A stretch of 14,352 bases of DNA from an uncultured Lachnospiraceae bacterium (GTDB lineage: Bacteria; Bacillota; Clostridia; Lachnospirales; Lachnospiraceae), in contig CACZQT010000277.1 of the NCBI GenBank assembly GCA_902783295.1, positions 1 to 14,352 of the forward strand. The letters are read 5' to 3'. This document shows, in pieces, positions 6,766 to 14,292 of this stretch (position 1 is its first letter; each line of letters begins with the position of its first letter). The position numbers and the translations under genes are program-made. The notes under the pieces are model-generated. The model was given only the letters and a program-made list of their open reading frames with translations. It was not told where the DNA came from and did no database searches.

Positions 6766-6817
6766 ACGGGGGCAGGCGAAACAAGGAGACAGTCCTCCTT
6801 GTTTCGCCTGCCCCTGT
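6766..6817. repeat. Long inverted repeat (GGGGCAGG family), copy 4
   Basis: A perfect 20-bp stem (6769-6788 with 6795-6814), extended three pairs outward by one G-T and two Watson-Crick pairs, with a 6-base ACAGTC loop at 6789-6794. The ends are GGGGCAGG and CCTGCCCC, close to copy 1. The tip GGAGACAGTCCTCC echoes the GGGACAGTCCC core of copies 2 and 3. No T-tract follows. It ends 19 bases before the ATG of the membrane AraC gene, very close to its ribosome binding site. The rest of the 6673-6836 gap shows only a weak 6-bp hairpin (6687-6706). Confidence 0.8.
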
Positions 6818-6836
6818 ATCACTTTTGAAAGGGAAA

Positions 6837-9260
6837 ATGAACTCGGAAAAGAAACAGGGATTGTTTTTTTACATCCGGGAGCTGATCCGGAACCAGAGTA
6901 TTTTCAACCGCATCTTTTTCGGTCTGATGTCCATGTTTATCATTCTGATTCTGACGGTCACTTTCTGGATCAACCATATTTCTGCCAGAAGCCAGCAGAG
7001 GCTGATCATGCAGAATAACCTGAGCCGCATGCAGGCGGCCGACCGCACCGTGACCCAGGTCTTTGACGATCTGACCGCCAGCATGACGCAGCTTCTGTGG
7101 AACCAGGAGATGCTGAGCTATCTGCTGCTTCCTGTCCCGGAGGATCAGACCAGGTATTACCGGATTTCTCAGGAGCTCTCGAATGTTGCGCGAAGCATCT
7201 GGGGGGTAAAGGAGATATTTTTTTACTCAGATTATACCGGAAAAGTTTTTCACAGCAGCGCAGTCAGTGTGTATGATCTTTCAGGGTTCTATGATGCCTT
7301 CCTGTTTGAAACCGACTGGGAGACTGACGACGCCGGTTCCCTTTACGCCAACAACCAGGACAGGAAAACAAGGACCTGGCTGATTACATCGCAGGGACGT
7401 CTTTTCCTGCTCCAGAACCTGTATATGGGAAAATCTCTGGGATCGGTGGCTTACGAAATGAACACCTCCATCGTCAGCACACTGATGTCAGGGGGAAGCT
7501 GGCAGGAAGGTCAGATATTTCCTTACGACCGAAAAGGAAGGCCTGTGCTTTCTTCTGCTATGAATTACAGCCGTATGGCCGGGATGTTTCCGGAATATGT
7601 GGATACGCCGGATCCGAAAACCACTGTAACGGTCAGCAATGTGGAGTCTTTCCGGGTAAATCGTGAAGAAGCCGGTTATCTGGTGTATGGAAACCGCGTT
7701 CCCTGGATTTATCTGATGAAGCTGAATCCGGCGGATATGCGGGTATCTCTGAGAAGCACGATAACCACCTGGTTCCCTGCCATACTGCTCCTTTTCGTGA
7801 TCAGTGCGGCGATCACCCTCTATGTCATCAGAAGCATCTATGCGCCGGTAAACCGTCTGATGGAGCTTGCCGGGCAGAAAAATACCGGGGAGAACAGAAC
7901 CGGGCAGGGGGATGGCGGAGAGAAAAAGAAGAGGAAAAACGAATTCGACGTCCTGGAGAGCGCGTATTCCCGGGTGATCAGCCGGGAGGCAGAGGTATCC
8001 CGGCTTCTGGAATCGGTTTCCTCGGATGCGCTGGAAGGCATGCTGGTAAATCTCCTGAATGGCCGGTCGGGATATACAACAGAGGAACTGGCGGATATCC
8101 TTACAGGGATGGGCTCTTCCCTGCCGGTGGCCGGACGGTTTCTCCTGTGTGTCTGCGTGATGGAAGACCCGAAAGACCGGCGGATTTCCGATGAGGAACG
8201 GGATATGTACCGTATGTCTTTTCTTCGCCTGGTCCGCCCTTTTACGGAGAAGGAGTATCTGATGCATCCGGTCCGGATGGATCCGGAAACTTTGGTTCTT
8301 CTGCTTTCTTTTCCCGAAGATGTGTCCGCCGTGAATATAAAAAAGGCTTTTATCGAAATCCAGCGGACCCTGGAACAGCAGGCAGAGCTGCTTCCTTATT
8401 CCCTCTGGGTTGAAAGCGGCCAGATTTATTCCAGGCTGACGGACAGCCGTGAAGCTTATCGGGAAGGACTGGAACGGATCCGGTTCCGCCGCGAGTCTCT
8501 GACTGCCGGAAAAACAGCCGCAGCGGAGGAAAAAGAGGGGATGCAAAAAGAAGAGGAAGAACCTGCGGCAGAAAAGAAAGCACTGAGCGATCATTTCCGC
8601 ATGAGGGAGCAGACGGAGAAGATCTCTTCTCTGGCCGCGAAGGGAGAGCCGGCCGCCGCAGATCTCATGACAGAGCAGGTTCTGCGGGACATCGGGAATG
8701 TCTGCGGCGTGCTGCCGGAGGAGAAGGACTATTGTGAAAAATTCCTCGAAGCTCTGGCAGAAAAGGCACTTGCCTATCCGCTGACGGAAGAGGAAAAAAG
8801 GCTGGCTGATGTGAAAGAAGCGGCGGAAGAGATCCGCCGGATGCCGGACCGGGAGTCTCTGCATGTTTTTGTGCAGGAACGATGCCGGAAGATCTGCCGG
8901 CTGATTTATGCCTACAACCGGAAAAACAGGTACAAATACGTGGATCAGGCAAAGGAATATATTGCAGATCACTATATAGACAGCAGTCTGGCACTGAATG
9001 ATGTCGCGGAACACATAGGGATCAGCGCCTCTTATCTGAGCGAACTCTGGAGCGAGCAGGGGGGGGATAAATTTTCCGGATATCTGGCTTTATACCGTGT
9101 AGAAAAATCCAGGAAGCTGCTGCAGGAGACTGCCCTGCCTGTCAAGGAGATAGGTGTACGCTGTGGCTTTAACTCTGTGCAGAATTTCAACAGGGTTTTC
9201 AAGAAATTCACCGGTGTGACACCCGGACAGTACCGGGATTCCGGACAGGAAACAGAATGA
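6837..9260 (+). CDS. Membrane-anchored AraC family regulator with extracytoplasmic sensor region (YesS-like)
   Basis: An 807-residue one-component membrane regulator. ATG 6837 is preferred, with GAAAGGG just upstream although the spacing is short; TTG 6825 would add four residues and lacks a ribosome binding site. Residues about 27-48 are the first membrane helix, about 50-310 an extracytoplasmic region of dCache-like size, and about 312-333 the second helix. A Gly/Lys-rich linker (345-368) follows, then a long helical cytoplasmic part (370-690) with a charged Glu/Lys insert at 555-590. A complete AraC domain closes the protein (about 700-800): ALNDVAEHIGISASYLSELW, then LPVKEIGVRCGFNSVQNFNRVF and FTGVTPGQYR. 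The layout matches YesS-type regulators, which usually sit beside carbohydrate ABC transporters; here the neighbour is a TRAP system. The likely job is sensing an external ligand and activating the downstream operon. The Cache assignment is inferred from length and position only. Confidence 0.9.
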   Translation: MNSEKKQGLFFYIRELIRNQSIFNRIFFGLMSMFIILILTVTFWINHISARSQQRLIMQNNLSRMQAADRTVTQVFDDLTASMTQLLWNQEMLSYLLLPVPEDQTRYYRISQELSNVARSIWGVKEIFFYSDYTGKVFHSSAVSVYDLSGFYDAFLFETDWETDDAGSLYANNQDRKTRTWLITSQGRLFLLQNLYMGKSLGSVAYEMNTSIVSTLMSGGSWQEGQIFPYDRKGRPVLSSAMNYSRMAGMFPEYVDTPDPKTTVTVSNVESFRVNREEAGYLVYGNRVPWIYLMKLNPADMRVSLRSTITTWFPAILLLFVISAAITLYVIRSIYAPVNRLMELAGQKNTGENRTGQGDGGEKKKRKNEFDVLESAYSRVISREAEVSRLLESVSSDALEGMLVNLLNGRSGYTTEELADILTGMGSSLPVAGRFLLCVCVMEDPKDRRISDEERDMYRMSFLRLVRPFTEKEYLMHPVRMDPETLVLLLSFPEDVSAVNIKKAFIEIQRTLEQQAELLPYSLWVESGQIYSRLTDSREAYREGLERIRFRRESLTAGKTAAAEEKEGMQKEEEEPAAEKKALSDHFRMREQTEKISSLAAKGEPAAADLMTEQVLRDIGNVCGVLPEEKDYCEKFLEALAEKALAYPLTEEEKRLADVKEAAEEIRRMPDRESLHVFVQERCRKICRLIYAYNRKNRYKYVDQAKEYIADHYIDSSLALNDVAEHIGISASYLSELWSEQGGDKFSGYLALYRVEKSRKLLQETALPVKEIGVRCGFNSVQNFNRVFKKFTGVTPGQYRDSGQETE

Positions 9261-9322
9261 ATCTCTGATTCTCGGGGGATGATACCGGATCTTGGCAGCT
9301 GCACGACAGGGGCCGGATGGAG

Positions 9323-9446
9323 ATGAACAATTCTCATGTTCCGGTTATTTGTGAAGCCTTCCGCGGATGAACAATTCTCCGGAGGGGCGGAAGACGAACA
9401 ATTTTCCGGAACATGAACAAATATCCGGTTTATCCGAAATGTTCAT
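9323..9446 (+). promoter_or_regulatory. Candidate operator array: four direct repeats and one inverted copy
   Basis: Direct copies are ATGAACAATTCTC(ATGTT)CCGG at 9323-9344 (with five extra bases), ATGAACAATTCTCCGG at 9367-9382, ACGAACAATTTTCCGG at 9394-9409 and ATGAACAAATATCCGG at 9413-9428. An inverted partial copy, CCGAAATGTTCAT, lies at 9434-9446. Start-to-start spacing shrinks from 44 to 27 to 19 bases. The array lies in the 339-base gap between the membrane AraC gene and the TRAP operon. A weak TATACA -10-like box is at 9468-9473 with no good -35, as expected for an activator-dependent promoter. AraC proteins commonly bind such direct repeats; binding by either local AraC protein is inference. 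The rest of the gap (9261-9322 and 9474-9599) shows no clear terminator or gene. Confidence 0.6.
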
Positions 9447-9599
9447 ATCTCCCGAAAAAGTTATTCGTATACAAAACAGAGCCGTTCCGTTACAGTGGGT
9501 ACAGCAGTGAACGCCGCTTCGTGCACGGGATCGCCACCCCGGCAGACAGGTGTTCAGATGTATATAAAAGGAGAGAAAAAGAAGGAGGAATGTTCCGAA

Positions 9600-10079
9600 A
9601 TGAAGTTTCTGAAATGGCTGGATGAGAACTTCGAAGAGTGCATTCTTATGATCCTCCTGGTTGTCATGGCAGTTGTTATGATGGCTCAGGTAATCATGAG
9701 GTACTTCTTCAAGGCCTCGATGGCGTGGCCGGAGGAGTTCTGCAGGCTGATGTTTGTTTTTTCCGGTTTCCTTTCCATGGGATACTGCGTAAGAAAGAAC
9801 AAGATGCTGAAGGTTGACATCCTGATGGGCTTTTTCCCGGAATGGCTGAAAAAGATCCTGGATGTCGTAGCCCGTTTTGTAACTCTGGCCTTTTTCGTAT
9901 ATCTGGCCTGGGCGAGCTGGAAAACCATGCAGGCGCAGAAGATGCTCGGCATGACCACACCGGCCATGGGCTGGCCCTGGTACATGGTCTACGCTTCCGT
10001 TCTCGTCGGTGCTGCCCTGGGCGCCCTCCGGCAGATTGAGGATCTGGTTCGTTACTTCGGGAAAGGAGGTACCAAATAA
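9600..10079 (+). CDS. dctQ: TRAP transporter small permease subunit (DctQ family)
   Basis: A 159-residue membrane protein, the small subunit of a tripartite ATP-independent periplasmic (TRAP) transporter, which pairs with the large permease to import organic acids using an ion gradient. ATG 9600 follows GAAGGAGG (9582-9589); upstream in-frame starts at 9495 and 9558 lack a good ribosome binding site. Four membrane helices are visible at about 13-35, 47-63, 86-108 and 126-145. The helix-1/2 junction (VIMRYFFKASMAWPEEFCRLMFVFSGFL) is typical of DctQ, as is the VDILMGFFPEWLKKILD loop. The next gene starts immediately after its stop codon, so the two permease subunits are translationally coupled. 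Its 3' end carries the AGGAGGT that serves the next gene. Confidence 0.92.
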   Translation: MKFLKWLDENFEECILMILLVVMAVVMMAQVIMRYFFKASMAWPEEFCRLMFVFSGFLSMGYCVRKNKMLKVDILMGFFPEWLKKILDVVARFVTLAFFVYLAWASWKTMQAQKMLGMTTPAMGWPWYMVYASVLVGAALGALRQIEDLVRYFGKGGTK

Positions 10080-11375
10080 ATGTTAGGTCTTGTATTCGGT
10101 ATTTTCCTGATTGCCATGGTACTGGCGCTCCCCATGGGCGTTGCCATGGGTGTCGCGACCATCGTTCCCCAGTTCCTGAATCCCCGGTTTGCCGGCAACA
10201 TGAACTATATTGTACAGGCCATGATCAACGGCCTGAATACCACCCCCATCCTGGCCATCCCGCTGTTCATGCTTTCCGGCGCTCTGATGACCCGCGGCGG
10301 TATTTCCAAGAAGCTGTTTGACGTTTTCGCCTACATTGCCGGGAAGAAGACGGCCGGCCTGCCCTGCGCCGTCGTTATCACCTGCCTGTTCTACGGCGCG
10401 ATTTCCGGTTCCGGTCCTGCTACGGCAGCTGCCGTAGGCGCCATGACCATCCCGCTGCTGGTAGAACTGGGATATGACAAGGTATTTTCCGCCGCCATCG
10501 TAGCTACGGCCGGCGGTCTGGGCGTTATCATCCCGCCTTCCATTCCTTTTATCATGTACGGCCTGTTTACCGGCACCTCTGTGGGTGACATGTTCACGGC
10601 CGGTATCCTGCCCGGCTGCCTGATTGCGTTCTGCATCATGCTGTACTGCTGGATTTACTGCAGGCGTTCCGGCGAGGATAAGGAAAAGGTAGCAGCCAAC
10701 TATGAGAGACTGAAGAAGCGCGGCTTCTTCGGAGTCGTGAAGGACGGATTCTTTGCCCTGCTGACCCCTGTGATCATCCTGGGCGGTATCTACGGCGGTT
10801 TCGTAACTCCTACGGAAGCAGCCTGCGTATCCGTGTTCTACGCCCTGATCGTCTGCCTGTTCATCTACCGTACCCTGAAGCTGAAAGATCTGCCGCTGCT
10901 GCTGAGGGACTCCATCGCATCCTATGCGCCGCTGCTTCTCTGCATCGCGCTGGCACAGGGCTTCTCCCGGATTCTTATCCTGCTGAAGGCCGCGGATGCC
11001 GTGAAGGCTCTGATCAACGCAACCGTCAATTCCGGCAACATGCTGCTGGTGGTTCTGATTATCTTCCTGCTGATTCTGGGTATGTTCATGGACTGCGGCC
11101 CTGCCGTTATGATCCTGGCTCCCATCATCATGCCTGTAGCACAGTCTTACGGGATCAGCGCCATTCATCTTGGCATCGTTATGGTCTGCGCACTGGCGAC
11201 CGGTTTTGTAACGCCTCCTTTCGGCATGAACCTGTTCGTTACCGCACCTCTGGTGAATGTGCCTGTGGCTAAACTGGGCAAGACGGCCTTCCCGTTCATC
11301 GTAGCTTTCGTGATCGCCATCTTTATCATCGCCTTCGTCCCCGCCATCAGCCTGGTGCTGGTAGGACATGGCTGA
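10080..11375 (+). CDS. dctM: TRAP transporter large permease subunit (DctM family)
   Basis: A 431-residue polytopic membrane protein, the transport subunit of the TRAP system. It starts directly after the dctQ TAA, using GGAAAGGAGGT inside the end of dctQ. Length and motifs are normal for DctM: IPLFMLSGALMTRGGIS near 60-77, the GAISGSGPATAAAVGAMTIP stretch near 105-125, GGLGVIIPPSIPFIMYG near 140-160, TPTEAACVSVFYAL in the second half, DCGPAVMILAPIIMPVA, and a late GFVTPPFGMNLFV. These conserved Gly/Pro-rich loops mark the two inverted halves of the ion transporter superfamily fold. No break or missing segment is seen. The ligand cannot be assigned from the permease. Confidence 0.95.
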   Translation: MLGLVFGIFLIAMVLALPMGVAMGVATIVPQFLNPRFAGNMNYIVQAMINGLNTTPILAIPLFMLSGALMTRGGISKKLFDVFAYIAGKKTAGLPCAVVITCLFYGAISGSGPATAAAVGAMTIPLLVELGYDKVFSAAIVATAGGLGVIIPPSIPFIMYGLFTGTSVGDMFTAGILPGCLIAFCIMLYCWIYCRRSGEDKEKVAANYERLKKRGFFGVVKDGFFALLTPVIILGGIYGGFVTPTEAACVSVFYALIVCLFIYRTLKLKDLPLLLRDSIASYAPLLLCIALAQGFSRILILLKAADAVKALINATVNSGNMLLVVLIIFLLILGMFMDCGPAVMILAPIIMPVAQSYGISAIHLGIVMVCALATGFVTPPFGMNLFVTAPLVNVPVAKLGKTAFPFIVAFVIAIFIIAFVPAISLVLVGHG

Positions 11376-11397
11376 TAGGGCAGCATCCCGGAGAACC

Positions 11398-11483
11398 ATA
11401 TCTGTTTCATCTGCAGATATCCTGCCCCGGCGGGCGGACATCCGCAGAAATACCTTTCGATGATTCGCCCTCAAGGGCTGAAT
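11398..11483 (+). other. Intercistronic hairpins between dctM and dctP
   Basis: Two small hairpins lie in the 143-base gap. ATATCTG (11398-11404) pairs with CAGATAT (11414-11420). ATTC-GCCC (11463-11470) pairs with GGGC-GAAT (11475-11483) around a TCAA loop with one bulged T. Neither has a T run. They could protect or process the mRNA ahead of dctP, which has its own strong AAGGAGG (11506-11512). I see no convincing promoter in the gap. Confidence 0.4.
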
Positions 11484-11518
11484 ACATAACATTAACACCT
11501 TTATAAGGAGGAAACCAA

Positions 11519-12598
11519 ATGAAGAAGTTTGTTGCATGTGCCCTGTGCGCAGCCATGGCTCTGGCTATGGCGGTAGCTCCGGCTGCCAAGGCTGACGAGA
11601 AACTGACCCGTGAAGACCTGCAGGCTCTGTCCGAAGAAGGCTTTGTGACCGAGATCGAGTGCGAACCCATGGAGATCACCTGGGGCTGCTCCGGCACTCT
11701 GACCGGTTCCATCGGCGGCGACGCTATGGAAGACGGTATGGCTGCTCTGGAAAGATGGACCAACGGCGCTATGAAGATCGACTTCCATCAGGGCGGCGAA
11801 CTTGGCGGCGACGTGGAACTGATTCAGTCCGTAGCTCTGGGCAACGTTGGCGTATTCCAGGGCGCTCCTACTTCCCAGGTTACCCTGATTCCCGAACTGA
11901 CCGTTCTGGATATCGGCGGCCTGTTCAAGGATGTGAACAACTGCAACGCCACTCTGGAAGCTATGAAGGATAAGTTCGAAGCTGCTTATGAAGCCAAGGG
12001 CCTGCACCTGGGCGACATGTGGGCTGCCGACTTCCGTATCCTGTCCTCCAACAAGCCCGTACAGACCGCTGATGACCTGAAGGGCCTGAACATCCGTGTA
12101 CAGGAAAACGAATATCACATTGCTTTCTGGAAAGAGCTGGGCTGCAACCCCACTCCTCTGGCTTTCGGCGAACTGTATGTAGCTCTGCAGCAGGGCATGA
12201 TGGATGCGCAGGAAAACCCGCCCATCTCCATCTTCGGGCCGAAGCTGTATGAAGTGCAGAAGTACATCGTGGAAACCAACCACATTCCTTTCATCAACAC
12301 CATGGTTATGAACAAGGCTATGTATGACAGCATGAGCGACAACCAGAAGCTGGCTATGGATCAGCTGTTTGAGTATCTGGCCCGTTATCAGAAGGCCGGC
12401 CAGGCTCAGAACGACGCTGAACTGCTTGCATTCTTCCAGACCGAAGAAGGCAACAGCATCGAAGTGACCCCCGTTTCCGAGGAAATCTCCGCTCTGTTTG
12501 ACGGCGCTGCTGACGTAGTTGTAGAACTGATGAAGTCCAAGGGCATTGTTCCTGCGGAACTGATCGACGAGTACGTTGCTGCTGCCCGTGCGCAGTAA
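11519..12598 (+). CDS. dctP: TRAP transporter substrate-binding protein (DctP family)
   Basis: A 359-residue extracytoplasmic solute receptor for the adjacent permeases. It has a Sec signal peptide (Lys 2-3, Ala-rich core, predicted cut after AKA at residue 25), with no lipobox. About 25 polar residues then precede the first strand (MEITWGCSG, 51-59). Family features are FHQGGELGGDVELIQSVALGNV (89-110), LKGLNIRVQEN (187-197) with R193 at the position of the arginine that usually pairs with a ligand carboxylate, and the FGELYVALQQGMMDAQENP helix (216-234). The ligand is therefore probably an organic acid; its identity is unknown. Gene order (Q-M-P) differs from the common P-Q-M. Five of six arginine codons are CGT, unlike the neighbours, which suggests high expression. 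A hairpin terminator follows. Confidence 0.95.
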   Translation: MKKFVACALCAAMALAMAVAPAAKADEKLTREDLQALSEEGFVTEIECEPMEITWGCSGTLTGSIGGDAMEDGMAALERWTNGAMKIDFHQGGELGGDVELIQSVALGNVGVFQGAPTSQVTLIPELTVLDIGGLFKDVNNCNATLEAMKDKFEAAYEAKGLHLGDMWAADFRILSSNKPVQTADDLKGLNIRVQENEYHIAFWKELGCNPTPLAFGELYVALQQGMMDAQENPPISIFGPKLYEVQKYIVETNHIPFINTMVMNKAMYDSMSDNQKLAMDQLFEYLARYQKAGQAQNDAELLAFFQTEEGNSIEVTPVSEEISALFDGAADVVVELMKSKGIVPAELIDEYVAAARAQ

Positions 12599-12634
12599 TC
12601 TGACAGTGTTTTCGCTGTAAGTAACAGCTCAAAG

Positions 12635-12669
12635 AGGCTGCTGCCGGATCCGGCAGCAGCCTTCTCCTT
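12635..12669 (+). terminator. Intrinsic terminator after the TRAP operon
   Basis: GGCTGCTGCCG (12636-12646) pairs perfectly with CGGCAGCAGCC (12651-12661), with a G-C pair or GATC loop at the tip and an outer A-T pair. The following TTCTCCTTT is a broken T-tract, so read-through into the esterase gene is possible. Confidence 0.75.
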
Positions 12670-12750
12670 TATGAAAACAGGACAAAGGAACAGTTTGTGT
12701 CATATGTGTTGCAGCCGGGAAGCCGGGACAGCCTGAACGCCGGCAACGTT

Positions 12751-12780
12751 TTGAACCGGAGACAGCATAGGATGCATACA
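12751..12780 (+). promoter_or_regulatory. Weak candidate promoter for the esterase gene
   Basis: TTGAAC (12751-12756), an 18-base spacer and CATACA (12775-12780) each match the sigma-A boxes only partly. The predicted start falls just before the AGGAGG site at 12791. Nothing better is visible in the 12670-12801 gap. Expression could instead come from read-through of the TRAP terminator. Confidence 0.2.
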
Positions 12781-12801
12781 TGTTTCACGCAGGAGGTTTT
12801 T

Positions 12802-14292
12802 ATGTTTCGGGAAACAGTAACAGAAAACGGCGCAGTCCGCGGAATTCCCTGCGGCTGGCCGTCTATCACCGTATACTACGGTATTCCGTATGCTGCTCCG
12901 CCGGTGGGAGATCTGCGCTGGCGTGAACCGCAGCCGGCTTCTGACTGGGAAGGCGTGCGGGACTGTGCCAGGGGCAGCGCGAAATGCCCCCAGCTCGGGG
13001 TCGGAAAAGGATCCTTTTTTGAGCATGAGTTCTATCCGGTAGAAGAGAGGATGGATGAGGACTGCCTGTACCTGAATATCTGGACACCGGCGCAGAGCAA
13101 AGAGGAAAAGCTCCCGGTGCTCTTCTGGGTGCACGGCGGCGCGTTCATGACAGGCTACGGGCACTCCGCACATTTTGACGGGGAGCATTTTGCCCGCCAG
13201 AGTGTTATCCTGGTGACGATCAATTACCGGATTAATGTCTTCGGCTGGATGGTAGACAGGGAACTGACCGAAGAATCTCCCTTCCACAGCTCCGGAAATT
13301 ACGGCCTGATGGACCAGATCGCAGCTCTGAAGTGGGTGCGCCGCAATATTGCGAATTTCGGCGGGGATCCGGACCGTATTACCATCGCGGGGCAGTCTGC
13401 CGGCGCCGGTTCTATTCAGTGCCTGTGCTCCACGCCTCTGACAAAGGGGGATTTTGTCGGCGCCATCTTCCAGAGCGGCGGCGGTGTGGATGCCTTGGGT
13501 GACATGAACTATCCCCTGCTGGCTGATGTGGAAGCCAGGATGAATCTTACGGAAAGCCTTGGCGTGAAGAATATCGCGGAAGCCAGAGCGCTTCCCTGGG
13601 AGGAAGTTCTGAAGAGGTGGGCTGCTACGATGCCGGGACCTGCCATCAACCGCACACCGGTTCTGGACGGATATATACTGCCGAAATCCACATATCAGGT
13701 TTTTATGGATGATGAGCAGGCGCATGTACCCTATCTGATCGGCTATACGGAAAAGGAAGGGATTCCGCTGACTCCGAACCGGGACGCCATGGTTTCACTG
13801 GCAAAAGCTATGTATGGAGACCGGGCGGAGGATTATCTGGCGCTCTGCCCTCAGACTGAGGAAGAATTCCCGGCTTACAGGGACGGCCTATTTACGGAGC
13901 TGCTTCAGACCGGCTGTGAATGCTGGGCGGAAATGCTGGATGAGAGAGGCGGGGATCCCGTGTACGTTTATGAACTGGCCCGTCATCTTCCCGGGGACGA
14001 CAAAGGTGCATTCCATGCTTCGGATCTGTGGTATGTTTTCAAGACCTTTATGCGGAGCTGGCGTCCCTGGACGCCCAGAGATTACGAGATTGCCTGGGAA
14101 ATGAATACCTGCTGGGCGAACTTCGCAAAGCATGGCGATCCGAACGGAGACCGCATGCCGGCCTGGAGACCGTATACAAACGATTCGCCGGAGACTTTGG
14201 TGTTCGGAGACGAGGTTACTGAAATGAAAGAGGTGCCGCGTTCTGCCAGAGTACTCTTCCGGAAAGCGTTCCTGAAGAACGGGAAAGAGTAA
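12802..14292 (+). CDS. Type-B carboxylesterase (alpha/beta hydrolase, PnbA-like)
   Basis: A 496-residue carboxylesterase of the COesterase family, which hydrolyses carboxylic esters. ATG 12802 is chosen because of AGGAGG at 12791-12796; the in-frame ATG at 12697 lacks a ribosome binding site. No signal peptide is seen, so it acts in the cytoplasm. Features in order: YYGIPYAAPPVGDLRWREPQ (25-44), EDCLYLNIWTP (86-96), oxyanion loop FWVHGGAF (108-115), nucleophile elbow GQSAG with S199 (197-201), acidic residue in GYTEKEG (E319), and catalytic His in GAFHASDL (H405). The triad is complete and length is normal for the family. It lies 203 bases after the TRAP binding protein gene on the same strand, across a terminator. 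It could act on an imported ester; that link is positional only. Chemical specificity cannot be read. Confidence 0.92.
   Translation: MFRETVTENGAVRGIPCGWPSITVYYGIPYAAPPVGDLRWREPQPASDWEGVRDCARGSAKCPQLGVGKGSFFEHEFYPVEERMDEDCLYLNIWTPAQSKEEKLPVLFWVHGGAFMTGYGHSAHFDGEHFARQSVILVTINYRINVFGWMVDRELTEESPFHSSGNYGLMDQIAALKWVRRNIANFGGDPDRITIAGQSAGAGSIQCLCSTPLTKGDFVGAIFQSGGGVDALGDMNYPLLADVEARMNLTESLGVKNIAEARALPWEEVLKRWAATMPGPAINRTPVLDGYILPKSTYQVFMDDEQAHVPYLIGYTEKEGIPLTPNRDAMVSLAKAMYGDRAEDYLALCPQTEEEFPAYRDGLFTELLQTGCECWAEMLDERGGDPVYVYELARHLPGDDKGAFHASDLWYVFKTFMRSWRPWTPRDYEIAWEMNTCWANFAKHGDPNGDRMPAWRPYTNDSPETLVFGDEVTEMKEVPRSARVLFRKAFLKNGKE

Noticed and set aside
6766..6817. Hairpin as the terminator of the first AraC gene
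   Set aside because: The stem is strong but no T run follows on either side, and it matches the ends of the other dispersed repeats.
7488..9014. Long open frame on the minus strand (508 codons) opposite the membrane AraC gene
   Set aside because: It is a shadow of a well-supported gene; the translation has no family-like motif, and no ribosome binding site is evident.
9323..9446. Repeat cluster as a CRISPR array
   Set aside because: Repeats are only about 16 bases with short, unequal spacing, no uniform spacers and no cas genes nearby.
9413..9625. Possible 70-residue peptide starting in the repeat array
   Set aside because: No ribosome binding site at its start, it overlaps the dctQ start in another frame, and the sequence shows no family features.
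10083..11537. Long open frame on the minus strand (484 codons) opposite dctM
   Set aside because: The translation is rich in Gln, His and Asp with no hydrophobic core or known motif, as expected for the complement of a membrane-protein gene.
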